This document shows positions 27,200 through 38,243 of a DNA stretch of 48,834 bases, piece by piece (within the stretch, counting starts at the first letter, position 1; every line of letters starts with the position of its first letter). Below the pieces are notes generated by a model. It had not been told where the DNA came from. It was given only the letters and a program-made list of their open reading frames with translations, and searched no databases. The DNA comes from Rhodospirillum sp. (lineage in GTDB: Bacteria > Pseudomonadota > Alphaproteobacteria > Rhodospirillales > Rhodospirillaceae): the NCBI GenBank assembly GCA_021741145.1, contig JAIOYK010000040.1, positions 1 to 48,834 of the forward strand. The letters run 5' to 3'. The position numbers and the translations under genes were made by a program.

Positions 27200-27544
27200 C
27201 TACGCCACAGAGAAACTCTCTCCGCAACCGCAGGAGTTGGTGGCGTTGGGGTTGGTGAAGGTGAAGGTGGATTGAAGCTTTTCCTGTTTGTAGTCCATCT
27301 CGGACCCAATCAGGAACATTACCGCGCTGGATTCCAGGAACACCCGCGCTCCGTCTTGCTCGACCACTTCTTCCAGCAGGCGGGGGCCGTCCTCGGCGTA
27401 GTTCACCGTGTAACTGAGGCCGGAGCATCCCTTGTTGGAGACGCCCACCCGCAGGCCCAGCACCTCCTTATCGGCGCGGCCCATCAGGTCCTTGACGCGC
27501 GCCACGGCCGCGGGAGTCAGGGTGATCGGGGGGGGTAAGGACAT
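27200..27544 (-). CDS. sufA: A-type iron-sulfur carrier SufA/HesB
   Basis: A-type carrier that receives Fe-S clusters from the SufBCD scaffold and delivers them to apoproteins. The 114 residues contain the three invariant cysteines C40, C105 and C107 (NSCGCGESF at the C-terminus). GGAGGAG lies 7 bases before the ATG. It is the last gene of the suf operon on the minus strand, 28 bp after sufT. No gene follows for 565 bp. Confidence 0.95.
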   Translation of the reverse strand: MSLPPPITLTPAAVARVKDLMGRADKEVLGLRVGVSNKGCSGLSYTVNYAEDGPRLLEEVVEQDGARVFLESSAVMFLIGSEMDYKQEKLQSTFTFTNPNATNSCGCGESFSVA

Positions 27545-27572
27545 GGTGGGTCTCCTCCAGTTCTAAGTCTTC

Positions 27573-27971
27573 TTAAAACATATCAAGGGCGACGCGGGCC
27601 ACTTCGCTCATGCGGTCCATGGTCCAGCCCGGTTCCCAGGTCAGGTTGACGACAACCTCGCCCACGCCCGGGACGGCGGCAACCTTCTGGGCGGTCTCGC
27701 CCGGCAGAATGCCCGCCACGGGGCAAGCCGGCGCGGTCAGGGTCATCAAAATGCTGACGTCCCCCTTCTCGCTCAGGTCTATCTCATAGATAAGGCCCAG
27801 ATCGTAGATATTCACGGGGATTTCCGGATCGTGGATCTCTTTCAGAGCTTCGATCACGGCATCCTTTTCCGCGACAGGCGTACCTTCGGCCAGGGGGGAA
27901 CCGGCACGAGCGATTTCACCTTCCTCGGGAGGGTCCTCGGAGGCGGCGGGCATGGCATAGGGAGGCATCAT
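27573..27971 (-). CDS. sufT: SufT / MIP18-family (DUF59) Fe-S assembly protein
   Basis: Fe-S assembly factor of the MIP18/DUF59 family, 132 residues. An acidic, probably disordered N-terminus of about 35 residues precedes the domain, with HDPEIPVNIYDLGLIY and the reactive-Cys segment TLTAPACPVAG; the C-terminal NLTWEPGWTMDRMSE is typical. Family members help in Fe-S maturation under high demand. AAGGAAAG precedes two tandem ATGs (27971 and 27968). Position between sufS and sufA matches the alphaproteobacterial suf order. Confidence 0.94.
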   Translation of the reverse strand: MMPPYAMPAASEDPPEEGEIARAGSPLAEGTPVAEKDAVIEALKEIHDPEIPVNIYDLGLIYEIDLSEKGDVSILMTLTAPACPVAGILPGETAQKVAAVPGVGEVVVNLTWEPGWTMDRMSEVARVALDMF

Positions 27972-28014
27972 GGCAGGCTTCTTTCCTTATCTTCGCTACC
28001 GCGAGATTGTGGTC

Positions 28015-29265
28015 TCACCCAAAGAACGCGTGGACCTTTTCCAACGCCTTGACGAACGCGTCGACGTCCGCCCGTGTGTTGTAAAGGCCGAAAGACGCCC
28101 GGGCCGTGGCGGACACGCCAAGGCGCTCCATCAGCGGTTGGGCACAGTGGTGGCCGACGCGAATGCACACGCCAGCCCGGTCCAGGATCGTCGCCATGTC
28201 GTGGGGGTGGGCGCTCTCCATGGTGAAACTGATCACGGCGGCCTTGTTCGTCGCCGTTCCATGAATGGTCAAGCCCGGCACCGAGGCCATCCGCTGGGTC
28301 GCGTAAAGCAACAGGTCGTGCTCGTGGGCGGCAATGGCCTCCATACCGATGGCGGTGACGTAGTTGATCGCCGCGCCAAGGCCCACGGCCTGGACGATGG
28401 GTGGAGTCCCGGCCTCGAACTTGGCCGGGGGGTCGGCCCATTCGGACTTTTCCTTGGTGACGCTGGCAATCATATCGCCGCCCCCCCGGAAGGGAGGCAT
28501 GGCGTCGAGCAGCGCGTATTTGGCGTAAAGCACGCCCACGCCCGTCGGCCCATAAAGCTTGTGGCTGGAGAAGACATAGAAATCCACGTCCAGGGCCTGA
28601 ACGTCGACCGGGCAATGGACAATCCCCTGGCAGCCGTCCAGCAGCACCCGGGCGCCGACGGCATGGGCCTTCTCGATCACCGTTTCCACCGGCAGGATCG
28701 TGCCCAACACGTTGGAGGTATGGGCCATGGCGACCAGCTTGGTCTTGTCGGTCAGCAGGCCGTCGAAGGCGGGCATGTCCAACTCGCCCGCGTCGGTGAT
28801 CGGGGCGAACTTGAGAACGATGCCCTTGTCGTCGCGCAGCATCTGCCAGGGCACGATGTTGGAATGGTGCTCCAGCTCGGTGATGATGACTTCATCCCCG
28901 GCCGTCAGAAGCCCCCGACCGAAGGTCATGGCCACCAGATTGATGGCGTCCGTGGCCCCCATGGTGAAGACGACTTCCTCGGCCTTCTCGGCGTTAATAA
29001 AGGCCCGCACGGTTTCCCGGGCCTCTTCATAGAGGGTCGTCGACCGTTCGGAGAGCCAATAGGCGCCGCGATGGACGTTGGCGTATTCGCCCGCGTAGAC
29101 CGCCATCATGCGGTCGAGCACGGCCTGGGGCTTCTGGGCCGAGGCTCCGCTATCCAGGTAGATCACCGGCTTGCCGCGGATGTCCTTGGAGAACACCGGA
29201 AAATCGGCGCGGTAGGCGTCCACGTCATAGACCACTTCGTCTTTTGTCATCGTCGCCGTGCTCAT
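28015..29265 (-). CDS. sufS: Cysteine desulfurase SufS
   Basis: PLP-dependent group II cysteine desulfurase that supplies sulfur for Fe-S clusters. The 416 residues show the PLP Lys K236 in SSHKLYGPTG, the pyridine-ring His-containing EHHSNIVPW segment, and active-site C374 in VGHHCAQP. The ATG at 29265 starts the usual N-terminus (VVYDVDAYRADFPVF); the 21 codons before it are not supported by a ribosome site. No sufE or sufU is in the window; the sulfur-transfer partner must be elsewhere or SufBCD is served directly. Confidence 0.96.
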   Translation of the reverse strand: MSTATMTKDEVVYDVDAYRADFPVFSKDIRGKPVIYLDSGASAQKPQAVLDRMMAVYAGEYANVHRGAYWLSERSTTLYEEARETVRAFINAEKAEEVVFTMGATDAINLVAMTFGRGLLTAGDEVIITELEHHSNIVPWQMLRDDKGIVLKFAPITDAGELDMPAFDGLLTDKTKLVAMAHTSNVLGTILPVETVIEKAHAVGARVLLDGCQGIVHCPVDVQALDVDFYVFSSHKLYGPTGVGVLYAKYALLDAMPPFRGGGDMIASVTKEKSEWADPPAKFEAGTPPIVQAVGLGAAINYVTAIGMEAIAAHEHDLLLYATQRMASVPGLTIHGTATNKAAVISFTMESAHPHDMATILDRAGVCIRVGHHCAQPLMERLGVSATARASFGLYNTRADVDAFVKALEKVHAFFG

Positions 29266-29334
29266 CTCAATCAGTCCCCCAGCCCAGGAAAGGTCCTTCC
29301 CCACCCCGAATCCCCCCGGGGCGGGCACGCACCA

Positions 29335-30657
29335 TCACTCACTCCAGACCGCCTTCTCGCGGCCCGTCTGCCAGTCGCGCACCTTGCGGATGAAGGCCTC
29401 GCGGACAACCTCGTCGGAGATCTCATGGACCACATCCTCGACGAAGGCTTCGACCAACAGGGCCAGGGCCGTTTCCTCGTCGATGCCCCGCGCCATCAGG
29501 TAGAACAACTGCTCGGCATCCATCTCGCCCACGGTGGCGCCGTGACTGCACTTCACGTCATCGGCGTAGATCTCCAACTCGGGCTTGGTGTCCACTTCGG
29601 CCCCACGCGACAGCAACAGGGCCTTGTGGAGCTGTTGCGCGTCGGTCTCCTGGGCGTCCCGACGGACCAGGACCTTGCCCTGGAAGACCGCCTTACCGGT
29701 CCCGTCCAACACGCCCTTGAAGAGTTGGCTGGAGGTCGCCCGGGGCACGGCATGGTCCACCAGCACCGTATTGTCCACATGCTGGCCCCCATGGACGGCG
29801 TAGCTGCCGTTGACGACCCCATGGGCGCCCTCGCCGGACAGGACCACGCGAACCTCGTTGCGGGTCAGCGCTCCGCCAATGGCCAGGGCGAAGGACTCGT
29901 AACGGGCCTTCGCCGCCACATCGGCCAAGGTCACGCCCACATGGTAGGACGTGTCCGGCCCGTTGAGCAGTCGGTAATGCTTCAACTCCGCCCCCTCTCC
30001 CAGGGTGACCTCGGTCACGCTGTTCTCGAAGGTGGGAAAATCGGGCAGACCCACGTGGCTTTCCACGATGGTGGCCTTGGCGCCCTCCTCCAGCACGATC
30101 AGGTTCCGCGGATGGAAAGCAGCGGCCGAGCTGCCACCGGAGGCCACCGACACCACATGCAGCGCCTTGTCCAGCGTCACACCCTTAGCCAAGCGGACGA
30201 ACAGGCCATCGGTCAGCAGACCCGTGTTCAGCGCGGCCAGGGGCAGGTCTTCCCTGGTCGCCAGCTTGCCCAGCAGGGGCTCCACCAGGGCCGGTTCGGC
30301 CTGGAGCACCTTGGACAGGCTCTCCACCCGCAAGCCCTTGGGCAGGGCACCCAGGTCCGACACCGCCGGATCGAAGCGACCATTAACGAAGACCAGGGCC
30401 AACGCGTCCAGGGACAGCGCCGCGGCCAGGGGCAGCTTGTCCGCCGCGACGGTCACGTCCAGGGCGGCGGGTTTGAACTCGGTCTTCGCCAGACCGCCCA
30501 GGTTCGTATACTTCCAGGCTTCCACCTTGGGGGTGGGCAGGCCCTTGCGTTTGTAAATATCCAGCCCGGCCTGACGCAAATCCGCCAGCCAGCCGGTTTC
30601 CTCCACGGGCACCGGCAGGGCCGCGTCGAGGAAGGGAGGCATTTCGGTCGTGCTCAT
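29335..30657 (-). CDS. sufD: Fe-S cluster assembly protein SufD
   Basis: Scaffold subunit that pairs with SufB and SufC. The 440-residue protein has the SufD layout: a variable N-terminal helical part (KVEAWKYTNL, the 'W+YT' motif) and a right-handed parallel beta-helix core with the C-terminal CSHGATVGEMDAEQLFYLMA segment that carries the conserved Cys/His. AAGGGG lies 9 bases before the ATG at 30657; a GTG seven codons earlier is also open. It follows sufC by 29 bp. Confidence 0.95.
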   Translation of the reverse strand: MSTTEMPPFLDAALPVPVEETGWLADLRQAGLDIYKRKGLPTPKVEAWKYTNLGGLAKTEFKPAALDVTVAADKLPLAAALSLDALALVFVNGRFDPAVSDLGALPKGLRVESLSKVLQAEPALVEPLLGKLATREDLPLAALNTGLLTDGLFVRLAKGVTLDKALHVVSVASGGSSAAAFHPRNLIVLEEGAKATIVESHVGLPDFPTFENSVTEVTLGEGAELKHYRLLNGPDTSYHVGVTLADVAAKARYESFALAIGGALTRNEVRVVLSGEGAHGVVNGSYAVHGGQHVDNTVLVDHAVPRATSSQLFKGVLDGTGKAVFQGKVLVRRDAQETDAQQLHKALLLSRGAEVDTKPELEIYADDVKCSHGATVGEMDAEQLFYLMARGIDEETALALLVEAFVEDVVHEISDEVVREAFIRKVRDWQTGREKAVWSE

Positions 30658-30686
30658 GGTCTCAATCCCCTTGCTCACGATGCCAA

Positions 30687-31442
30687 TCAGGCCGCGGCGT
30701 TCTCGAACTCGGTGTACCCCTTCTCTTCCAGCTCCAGAGCCAACTCCTTGCCTCCGGACTTGACGATCCGACCACCGGCTAGGACGTGCACGAAGTCAGG
30801 GACGACGTAGTCCAGAAGGCGCTGGTAGTGGGTGATGCAGAGGATCGCCTTGTCCGGGGAGCGCAGGGTGTTCACGCCATCCGCGGCGATGCGCAGGGCA
30901 TCGATGTCCAGGCCGGAGTCCATTTCGTCGAGGATCATCAACTTGGGATCCAGCATGGCCATCTGCAACACGTCGGCCCGCTTCTTCTCGCCACCGGAGA
31001 AGCCCACGTTGACCGGACGCTTCATCATATCGTCGGCGATTTTCAGCAGCTTGATCTTCGACTTCATGAGTTTCAGAAACTCCATGGCGTCGATTTCTTC
31101 CTCGCCGAAGTACTTGCGCTTGGCGTTGATCGCCGTCTTCAGGAACGTGGTGTAGTTCACGCCGGGGATTTCCACCGGGTATTGAAAGGCCAGGAAGATG
31201 CCTTCGCAGGCGCGTTCGTTGGCCGCCAGTTCGGCCAGGTCCTTGCCCTCGAACAGGACGGAGCCCTCGGTGATCTCGTACCCGGGTTTGCCGGTGATGA
31301 CACTGGACAGGGTGGACTTGCCCGCCCCGTTCGGTCCCATGATGGCGTGCACCTCGCCCGGATTGATGGTCAGCGAAAGCCCTTTGAGGATTTCCTTTTC
31401 CTCGACGCGGGCCCGCAGGTCCTTGATCGCCAAAAGCGCCAT
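30687..31442 (-). CDS. sufC: Fe-S cluster assembly ATPase SufC
   Basis: ABC-type ATPase of the SufBCD scaffold, 251 residues. Walker A is GPNGAGKST (36-44), the Q-loop is FQYP (86-89), the signature is FSGGEKKR (148-155) and Walker B is LMILDEMDSGLD (168-179). These are SufC-specific variants. AGGGGAC lies 5 bases before the ATG. It lies between sufB (95 bp upstream) and sufD. Confidence 0.97.
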   Translation of the reverse strand: MALLAIKDLRARVEEKEILKGLSLTINPGEVHAIMGPNGAGKSTLSSVITGKPGYEITEGSVLFEGKDLAELAANERACEGIFLAFQYPVEIPGVNYTTFLKTAINAKRKYFGEEEIDAMEFLKLMKSKIKLLKIADDMMKRPVNVGFSGGEKKRADVLQMAMLDPKLMILDEMDSGLDIDALRIAADGVNTLRSPDKAILCITHYQRLLDYVVPDFVHVLAGGRIVKSGGKELALELEEKGYTEFENAAA

Positions 31443-31537
31443 TGGTCAGTCCCCTTATTTCTCTCGTCACACGCCCGATCTGGCGGGCGGTACATCTCGT
31501 TGATCCGTTAAGCCTCGGCGTCGAACAGGTCCCCCCC

Positions 31538-32992
<1,455 letters not shown>

Positions 32993-33010
32993 GGTTCTAT
33001 CTCGCGCTTA

Positions 33011-33481
33011 TCAGGAGTCTTGGGGCAGGCCACGCGTAAACGCGGGGCCATCGGCGAAAGGCAGGGGGAAATCGGGTTCGGCGCCTTCGACCATGTCCGC
33101 GAGGGAGACGGTCCGAAGGGCCTCCTCCACCTTGCGGTTCACGGTGTTCCAGTTGCCATGCATGGGACAGAGAAGCTCAAGGCCGCAGGCGTCTTCCGCC
33201 TGTTCGACGCAGGCCGTCAGGGCAATCGGCCCTTCCAACGCCTGGATCATGTCGGCCACGGTGATCTCGACCGCGGGGCGGGCCAGGCCATAGCCACCGG
33301 AAGCCCCCCGCTGGGACACGACCAACGCGCCACGCACCAGCGCTTTCATCACCTTCGCCACCGTGGGCAAGGGAACACCGGTATCACAGGCGATCTGCTG
33401 GGCGGCGCGGACCTTGTCCGTGCGGGCCATGTCGACCAGCAGGACAACGGCGTAATCCGTCAGTTTGTTGATGCGGAACAT
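33011..33481 (-). CDS. Rrf2-family regulator of the suf operon (IscR-like)
   Basis: Transcriptional regulator of 156 residues of the SUF-system Rrf2 type. The N-terminal winged helix (residues 1-70: LTDYAVVLLVDMAR, PLPTVAKVMKAL, GASGGYGLARP) is followed by a cluster-binding loop with C91, C99 and C105, the spacing of [2Fe-2S] Rrf2 proteins. It probably senses Fe-S status and controls its own operon. It is the first gene of the unit and an inverted repeat lies 28 bases upstream of its ATG (33509-33525). Confidence 0.94.
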   Translation of the reverse strand: MFRINKLTDYAVVLLVDMARTDKVRAAQQIACDTGVPLPTVAKVMKALVRGALVVSQRGASGGYGLARPAVEITVADMIQALEGPIALTACVEQAEDACGLELLCPMHGNWNTVNRKVEEALRTVSLADMVEGAEPDFPLPFADGPAFTRGLPQDS

Positions 33482-33508
33482 CCGAGGTCGCGTCCCTTCG
33501 GTTAATTC

Positions 33509-33525
33509 AGGACTAAATTGGTCCT
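33509..33525. promoter_or_regulatory. Probable Rrf2 operator of the suf operon
   Basis: AGGACtaaattgGTCCT is a perfect 5-bp dyad with a 7-bp A/T-rich spacer, embedded in TTAATTC and AATTGAA flanks. Its GAC(N)7GTC core and A/T centre resemble IscR/Rrf2-type sites (GACTAAA-like half sites). It lies just upstream of the regulator gene where the promoter should be. Confidence 0.5.
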
Positions 33526-33993
33526 AATTGAATAAGGGTCCGCGAGGCCGATTTCAAGCGTTTAATCGATTCCCCGTTTTTGTCCACGCCTTTTCGTCGC
33601 CACCTTGATCTCAAAATCGGCCAATTCCAAAATTATGACAATGACTTGACCCATAATCCGAAAAATCCCCCACCAAAGCGGAGCGAGACTGAAGCGATCC
33701 CAAATACAGGCTATTGACATTCATTCTCATTGATTTTGATGCGACGCGGCGAATCGGCGGAATGAAAGGAACCGAGAGGGAAGAGCTCGAAAAAATGCGG
33801 TTTTTATGAAAGGGTCATTTCCTGGGCCGAAGGCGCTTGCGGTATTCCCTTTACACTCGGCATCATGGGTGTCGCGGTCCAGGCCACCGCTTCGGCGGGA
33901 CGGCCACCGAAAACATAATCGCGGATGCTTTTCATCCTCCCACAGTGAGGCTGGATCGCGTCCTCCAGCACAAAACGGCGGGAGTTCGGCACG
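33526..33993. other. Divergent intergenic region, suf operon / DUF2934 gene
   Basis: AT-richer non-coding stretch of 468 bases between the divergent regulator and DUF2934 genes. TTGACATTCATTCTCATTG at about 33714-33732 contains a -35-like TTGACA and an ATTCTCATTG segment reminiscent of half of an iron-regulator box, but no full site can be claimed. The short open frames on both strands here lack ribosome sites and are not accepted. Confidence 0.4.
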
Positions 33994-34386
33994 ATGAAGG
34001 AAGCCTTGGTCAAACGCATTCAAGATACGGCCTATCACCTATGGGAGAAGGACGGTCGCCCGGAGGGTCGCTCCAATGAATATTGGGTCAGGGCGGAGGC
34101 CGAGGTGATGGCCGCCTTGGCCGAACCCGACGCGCCCAACCCGGAGCCCGAGCCAAGCCCAGAGCCCGAGCCAAGCCCAGAGCCCACGCTCGAAACGACG
34201 AATCCGGCTCTGGCCACCCCTCCAGCGGAAACCTCGGAAGAGACGGCGGAAAAGGCCCCGGCCAAACCCAAGGCCGCCCCCAGAAAAGCGCCAGCGAAGC
34301 CCAGGGCCACCACGGCGAAGAGCACGACCGCCAAGAAGCCGACCACCCGCAAGACGACACCAAAGGCCCCTCCAACGGAGGGATAG
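33994..34386 (+). CDS. DUF2934 protein with Pro/Glu and Lys/Ala-rich tail
   Basis: A 130-residue protein. Residues 1-42 match DUF2934 (RIQDTAYHLWEKDGRPEG, EYWVRAEAEV), a short helical domain of unknown function. Next comes a Pro-Glu/Ser-Pro tract (about 48-65) encoded by near-perfect 18-bp direct repeats, then a Lys/Ala/Thr/Pro-rich C-terminus resembling histone-H1-like tails, which would bind nucleic acid non-specifically. GGGAG lies 9 bases before the ATG. A role in DNA or stress physiology is speculation. Confidence 0.82.
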   Translation: MKEALVKRIQDTAYHLWEKDGRPEGRSNEYWVRAEAEVMAALAEPDAPNPEPEPSPEPEPSPEPTLETTNPALATPPAETSEETAEKAPAKPKAAPRKAPAKPRATTAKSTTAKKPTTRKTTPKAPPTEG

Positions 34387-34685
34387 CAGGGGGAGTCGGA
34401 AGGGGCATCGGGCGGTGGTCCCCCGCGGCCTGAGTCCCCCGGCCCAATTCTTTCGGAACCATCGCGCCACCACGCTGTTCCCAAAGCATGGTGGCGCGCG
34501 CCAATCCCTATAGGTCTCCCAATGAAGCGGTCCGTTTCGAGACGGACCGGGCCAAGGGATCCGGATCGTGTTAGGCTATGGCCAATGATCGGAACCCGGT
34601 GACCAAGTCATGGCCCTTTGTTCCGCGCCGCCGACTTAAGCCACCCGCCCCACCCGACGCACCCGAGACCGAAATCAGGAAATCC

Positions 34686-36890
34686 ATGGACCAGAAATCC
34701 TATGCCCACGATGTGACCGCCCTGATCGGAGCCCGCCACGGCAACCCGTTTTCCTTCCTGGGTCCCCACGAAGGTAAGGCCGAAGGGGGATCTGGCGGCC
34801 ATTGCGTGCGTGTCCTCCGCCCCAAGGCTTCCGCCGTGACCCTTGTCGCCTTGGGCAATGGAGCGGAAATCGGCGCGATGAAGCGCCTCCATCCCGATGG
34901 CCTGTTTGGCATCGACCGGCCCGCGGCCTTCCCCGCCTACCGCCTGAGGGTGGAGGAGGACGGCGTTTCCTCGGAAGTCGACGATCCCTACCGCTTCGGG
35001 CCGGTAATCGGTGACCTGGACCGGCACCTTCTGGCCGAGGGCACCCACCTGGAGATCTACCACAAGCTCGGCGCCCACCCCTTGGACCTGGACGGCGTGG
35101 CCGGGACTGGCTTCGCGGTCTGGGCACCCAACGCCAGCCGGGTCAGTGTCATCGGTGACTTCAATGGCTGGGATGGCCGAGTCAACCCCATGCGTCAGCA
35201 CCCGGGCAGTGGCGTCTGGGACATCTTCTTGCCCGGTGTCGGCATTGGCTCGGTCTACAAGTTCGAACTGACCGGACCGGACGGCGCCCTGCTCCCCGCC
35301 AAAGCCGACCCCTACGCCTTCCACGCGGAAAAGCCGCCCCATACGGCGTCGGTCGTGTGCGGTCTGGGCACCCATGCCTGGACCGACCAGTCCTGGATGG
35401 AGCGCCGCGCGGCCTCCGTCGAGAGGAGCGCCCCCATCAGCGTTTACGAGGTCCATCTGGAATCCTGGAAGCGCAAGGATGGCAACGAGCCCCTCACCTA
35501 TGACGAACTCGCCGCGGCGTTGATCCCCCACGTTCAGAACATGGGATTCACGCATATCGAGCTTCTGCCGGTCAGTGAATATCCCTTCGACGGATCCTGG
35601 GGCTACCAGCCCATCGGCCTGTTCGCCCCCACCAGCCGATTCGGCGATCCGAACGGCTTCCGTCGCTTCGTCAACGCCTGCCACGACGCTGGTTTGGGTG
35701 TGATCCTGGACTGGGTCGCCGGTCATTTTCCAGAGGACGCCCATGGTTTGGCGTGGTTCGACGGCTCGCACCTCTACGAGCATTCGGACCCCCGCCAGGG
35801 CCGCCACATGGATTGGGGCACCCTGATCTACAACTATGGCCGCAACGAGGTGCGCAACTTCCTGCTGGCCAATGCCCTGTTCTGGTTGGATCAGTTCCAC
35901 ATCGATGGGCTGCGGGTCGACGCCGTTGCTTCCATGCTCTACCTGGATTATTCCCGGGAGGACGGGCAGTGGATTCCCAACAAATACGGTGGCCGCGAAA
36001 ACCTGGAAGCCATCGACTTCCTGCGTCGCATGAACGAACTGGTCTATGAGCGCTTCCCTGGCGCGGTGACCATCGCCGAGGAAAGCACCGCGTGGCCCAT
36101 GGTCAGCCGCCCCACGCATCTGGGGGGCCTGGGCTTCGGCTACAAATGGAATATGGGGTGGATGAACGACACCCTCAGCTATATCGGCCAGGATCCCATC
36201 CACCGGCGCTACCACCAGAACGAACTGACCTTCGGCCTGCTCTATGCCTTCTCCGAGAACTTCGTTCTGCCGCTCTCCCATGACGAGGTGGTGCACGGCA
36301 AGCGCTCCATCCTGGGACGCATGCCCGGCGACACCTGGCAACAGTTCGCCAACTTGCGGGCCTACTACGGCTTCATGTGGACTCATCCGGGCAAGAAATT
36401 GCTGTTCATGGGAAATGAATTCGCCCAGGGGCGGGAGTGGAATTATGCTGCAAGCCTGGATTGGCACCTGCTTGATATTGACTGGCACCGGGGCGTGATG
36501 GATCTGGTCAAGGATCTGAACCGCGTCTATCGGGAAACCCCTGCCCTGCATGCCCTGGACTGCGATGGAGAGGGCTTCGAGTGGCTCGATTGTTCCGACG
36601 CCGACAATTCGATCCTCTCCTTCGTGCGCAAGGGCAAGGCCCCAGGCGAGGTGGTCATGGTCGTCTGCAACATGACCCCGGTTCCGCGTGAAGGCTATCG
36701 CCTGGGTCTGCCCCAAGGCGGCGTTTGGGAGGAAATTCTGAATACTGACGCGGCCCGATACGGTGGGTCGGGCAAGGGAAATGGTATCTTCGAGGCCGAA
36801 GCGGAGAAAAGCCATGGCCGCGCCCATTCCGCGGCCCTCGTCCTGCCGCCCCTGGCCACGGTGGTTTTACGGCCCCACACCCCCCTGTAG
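34686..36890 (+). CDS. glgB: 1,4-alpha-glucan branching enzyme
   Basis: GH13 enzyme that introduces alpha-1,6 branches into glycogen. From the ATG at 34686 it has 734 residues, the family's usual length. The N-terminal carbohydrate-binding modules are followed by the GH13 core with [10 protein letters not shown], nucleophile Asp in [15 protein letters not shown], acid/base Glu in [10 protein letters not shown] and the transition-state Asp in [16 protein letters not shown] precedes the ATG by 5 bases; the frame is open for 36 more codons to an ATG at 34578, without a better ribosome site. The 299 bases before 34686 show no other gene. No other glg genes are in the window. Confidence 0.95.
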   Translation: MDQKSYAHDVTALIGARHGNPFSFLGPHEGKAEGGSGGHCVRVLRPKASAVTLVALGNGAEIGAMKRLHPDGLFGIDRPAAFPAYRLRVEEDGVSSEVDDPYRFGPVIGDLDRHLLAEGTHLEIYHKLGAHPLDLDGVAGTGFAVWAPNASRVSVIGDFNGWDGRVNPMRQHPGSGVWDIFLPGVGIGSVYKFELTGPDGALLPAKADPYAFHAEKPPHTASVVCGLGTHAWTDQSWMERRAASVERSAPISVYEVHLESWKRKDGNEPLTYDELAAALIPHVQNMGFTHIELLPVSEYPFDGSWGYQPIGLFAPTSRFGDPNGFRRFVNACHDAGLGVILDWVAGHFPEDAHGLAWFDGSHLYEHSDPRQGRHMDWGTLIYNYGRNEVRNFLLANALFWLDQFHIDGLRVDAVASMLYLDYSREDGQWIPNKYGGRENLEAIDFLRRMNELVYERFPGAVTIAEESTAWPMVSRPTHLGGLGFGYKWNMGWMNDTLSYIGQDPIHRRYHQNELTFGLLYAFSENFVLPLSHDEVVHGKRSILGRMPGDTWQQFANLRAYYGFMWTHPGKKLLFMGNEFAQGREWNYAASLDWHLLDIDWHRGVMDLVKDLNRVYRETPALHALDCDGEGFEWLDCSDADNSILSFVRKGKAPGEVVMVVCNMTPVPREGYRLGLPQGGVWEEILNTDAARYGGSGKGNGIFEAEAEKSHGRAHSAALVLPPLATVVLRPHTPL

Positions 36891-36938
36891 CGGAACGGAT
36901 GGCAAGCAATGGAGGAAGAGGCTGGGTCCATCCAGCCC

Positions 36939-38243
36939 CTATCCCCACCATTCGACCGAATAGGCGTAAGTCAGAGCTGATACGGATTGAGTGTTATCAA
37001 TCCGCGCGAAAGCCGCGGGTGACAGATTCACGTCCGTTATGGACCGGGTCAGTATATTCGAGGCATTGAGCCAATAACCGAGGGGGTTTGACTGGGTGTG
37101 AGCGTTTACGGAACCATCCGGTGCCCCCCGAAGACCGCAAAGACAATACAAGGTAACGGCGGACGCCCCCGAGGGACCACAGACCTGCAACCGGTGGGAC
37201 AAGTGGCCCAATGGATAGGCCGCGCAGCACATTTCCGGGGTGACCTGGGTCCATGTATTGCTCGTCAGGGCTTCCGCCGAACCCGCGGCCCAGAGGTACT
37301 GGGGACCACCGTTGTACATGGTCCAAACACTGCGAAAGCTCTCATCCCATTGGAACCCTCCCGACGCGGTGACAATGGCGGTTCCCACGAACAGCCGAGT
37401 GGCGTCTCCGGTCTTGACCAATACCCCCGTCGCCGCGTCCATTTGGGGCGCCGTTTCCACGATGTCCAAGGCACCACCGGTATTCGGCAGATAAACATGG
37501 TATCCGGCTCCGGGAGCGAGCCCGGAATTGGAGCCCGTGATGGGAGAGGACAGGGAGAGGCTCATCATCCCCCCCGCGCCATTGGGGACCCACATCGTCC
37601 CCCCCACATGCGCGGTCAGAGCAATCTGGGTTTCGTCAAGGAACATCAACCGTCCGCCCTGGGCCGCTCCACCTCCGCCCCCACCGCTCGCGCCGATGGC
37701 CGTCGATACGGCCTGGTCCACGTATTTCCTGGTCGCGGCGTCATCATTTTCCTCCGGTTCGGCCAAGCTGGTTCCCCGATTGCCACCAAAGGACAAAGCC
37801 CCGGTCAAAGCCCGGCTTCCATCGACCAGCAGAGCGCCCGCGGCATCCGTGGCTTCCGCCAGTGCCTGGGCTGTTTCCGCGGCGGATTGGGCAAACAGCG
37901 CCGCATCCCGGGCGGTCTCCGCCCCGCTTTGGGCGAGTCGCGCCGCGTCTCGTGCGATGTCGGTGGCGGCCTGTCCGGCCAAGGCGCCGGTTCTGGCGTC
38001 CTCCGCGGCGGCCTGGGCAAGCACCGCGTTGGCGCTGACCGTTTCCGCGACGGCTTTGGCCGCCACGGCCGCGTCCCGGGCGGCGGTCGCGGCCTCGGAT
38101 AGGGGCTCGATTTGGTCCACCAGGTATCCATGCACTTGATCCACGGTCACCGCCGCGGCCACGCCCCCACTGCTCACGGGAATTCTCTCCGTTCCTTCAA
38201 TGGAGGTCTTGGGCATCGCTGTCGTCAGGTCGAAATCAGCCAT
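36939..38243 (-). CDS. Phage tail-fibre-like protein with Ala-rich coiled coil
   Basis: A 434-residue fibre-type protein. The N-terminal part (MPKTSIEGTERIPVSSGG) resembles virion-attachment segments of tail fibres. Residues about 45-130 are an Ala-rich heptad region with repeats of the type ARDAALFAQSAAETA, a trimeric coiled coil. A YVDQAVSTAIG segment follows before a Gly-rich linker, then a 240-residue beta-rich C-terminal head that would contact the target surface. GGGAG lies 9 bases before the ATG at 38243. It is the last gene of the module, 49 bp from the convergent glgB stop; its start overlaps the preceding small gene by 8 bp. Confidence 0.78.
   Translation of the reverse strand: MADFDLTTAMPKTSIEGTERIPVSSGGVAAAVTVDQVHGYLVDQIEPLSEAATAARDAAVAAKAVAETVSANAVLAQAAAEDARTGALAGQAATDIARDAARLAQSGAETARDAALFAQSAAETAQALAEATDAAGALLVDGSRALTGALSFGGNRGTSLAEPEENDDAATRKYVDQAVSTAIGASGGGGGGAAQGGRLMFLDETQIALTAHVGGTMWVPNGAGGMMSLSLSSPITGSNSGLAPGAGYHVYLPNTGGALDIVETAPQMDAATGVLVKTGDATRLFVGTAIVTASGGFQWDESFRSVWTMYNGGPQYLWAAGSAEALTSNTWTQVTPEMCCAAYPLGHLSHRLQVCGPSGASAVTLYCLCGLRGAPDGSVNAHTQSNPLGYWLNASNILTRSITDVNLSPAAFARIDNTQSVSALTYAYSVEWWG

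Noticed and set aside
27970-30810. A 946-codon plus-strand open frame antisense to sufS, sufD and the end of sufC
   Set aside because: Same artefact; its composition mirrors the third-codon GC bias of the suf genes and it has no recognisable domain.
33727-34038. A 103-codon minus-strand frame in the suf/DUF2934 gap
   Set aside because: No ribosome site, overlaps the start of the DUF2934 gene on the other strand, no recognisable domain.
34608-36827. A 739-codon minus-strand open frame under glgB
   Set aside because: Antisense shadow; glgB has all catalytic motifs in the opposite strand.
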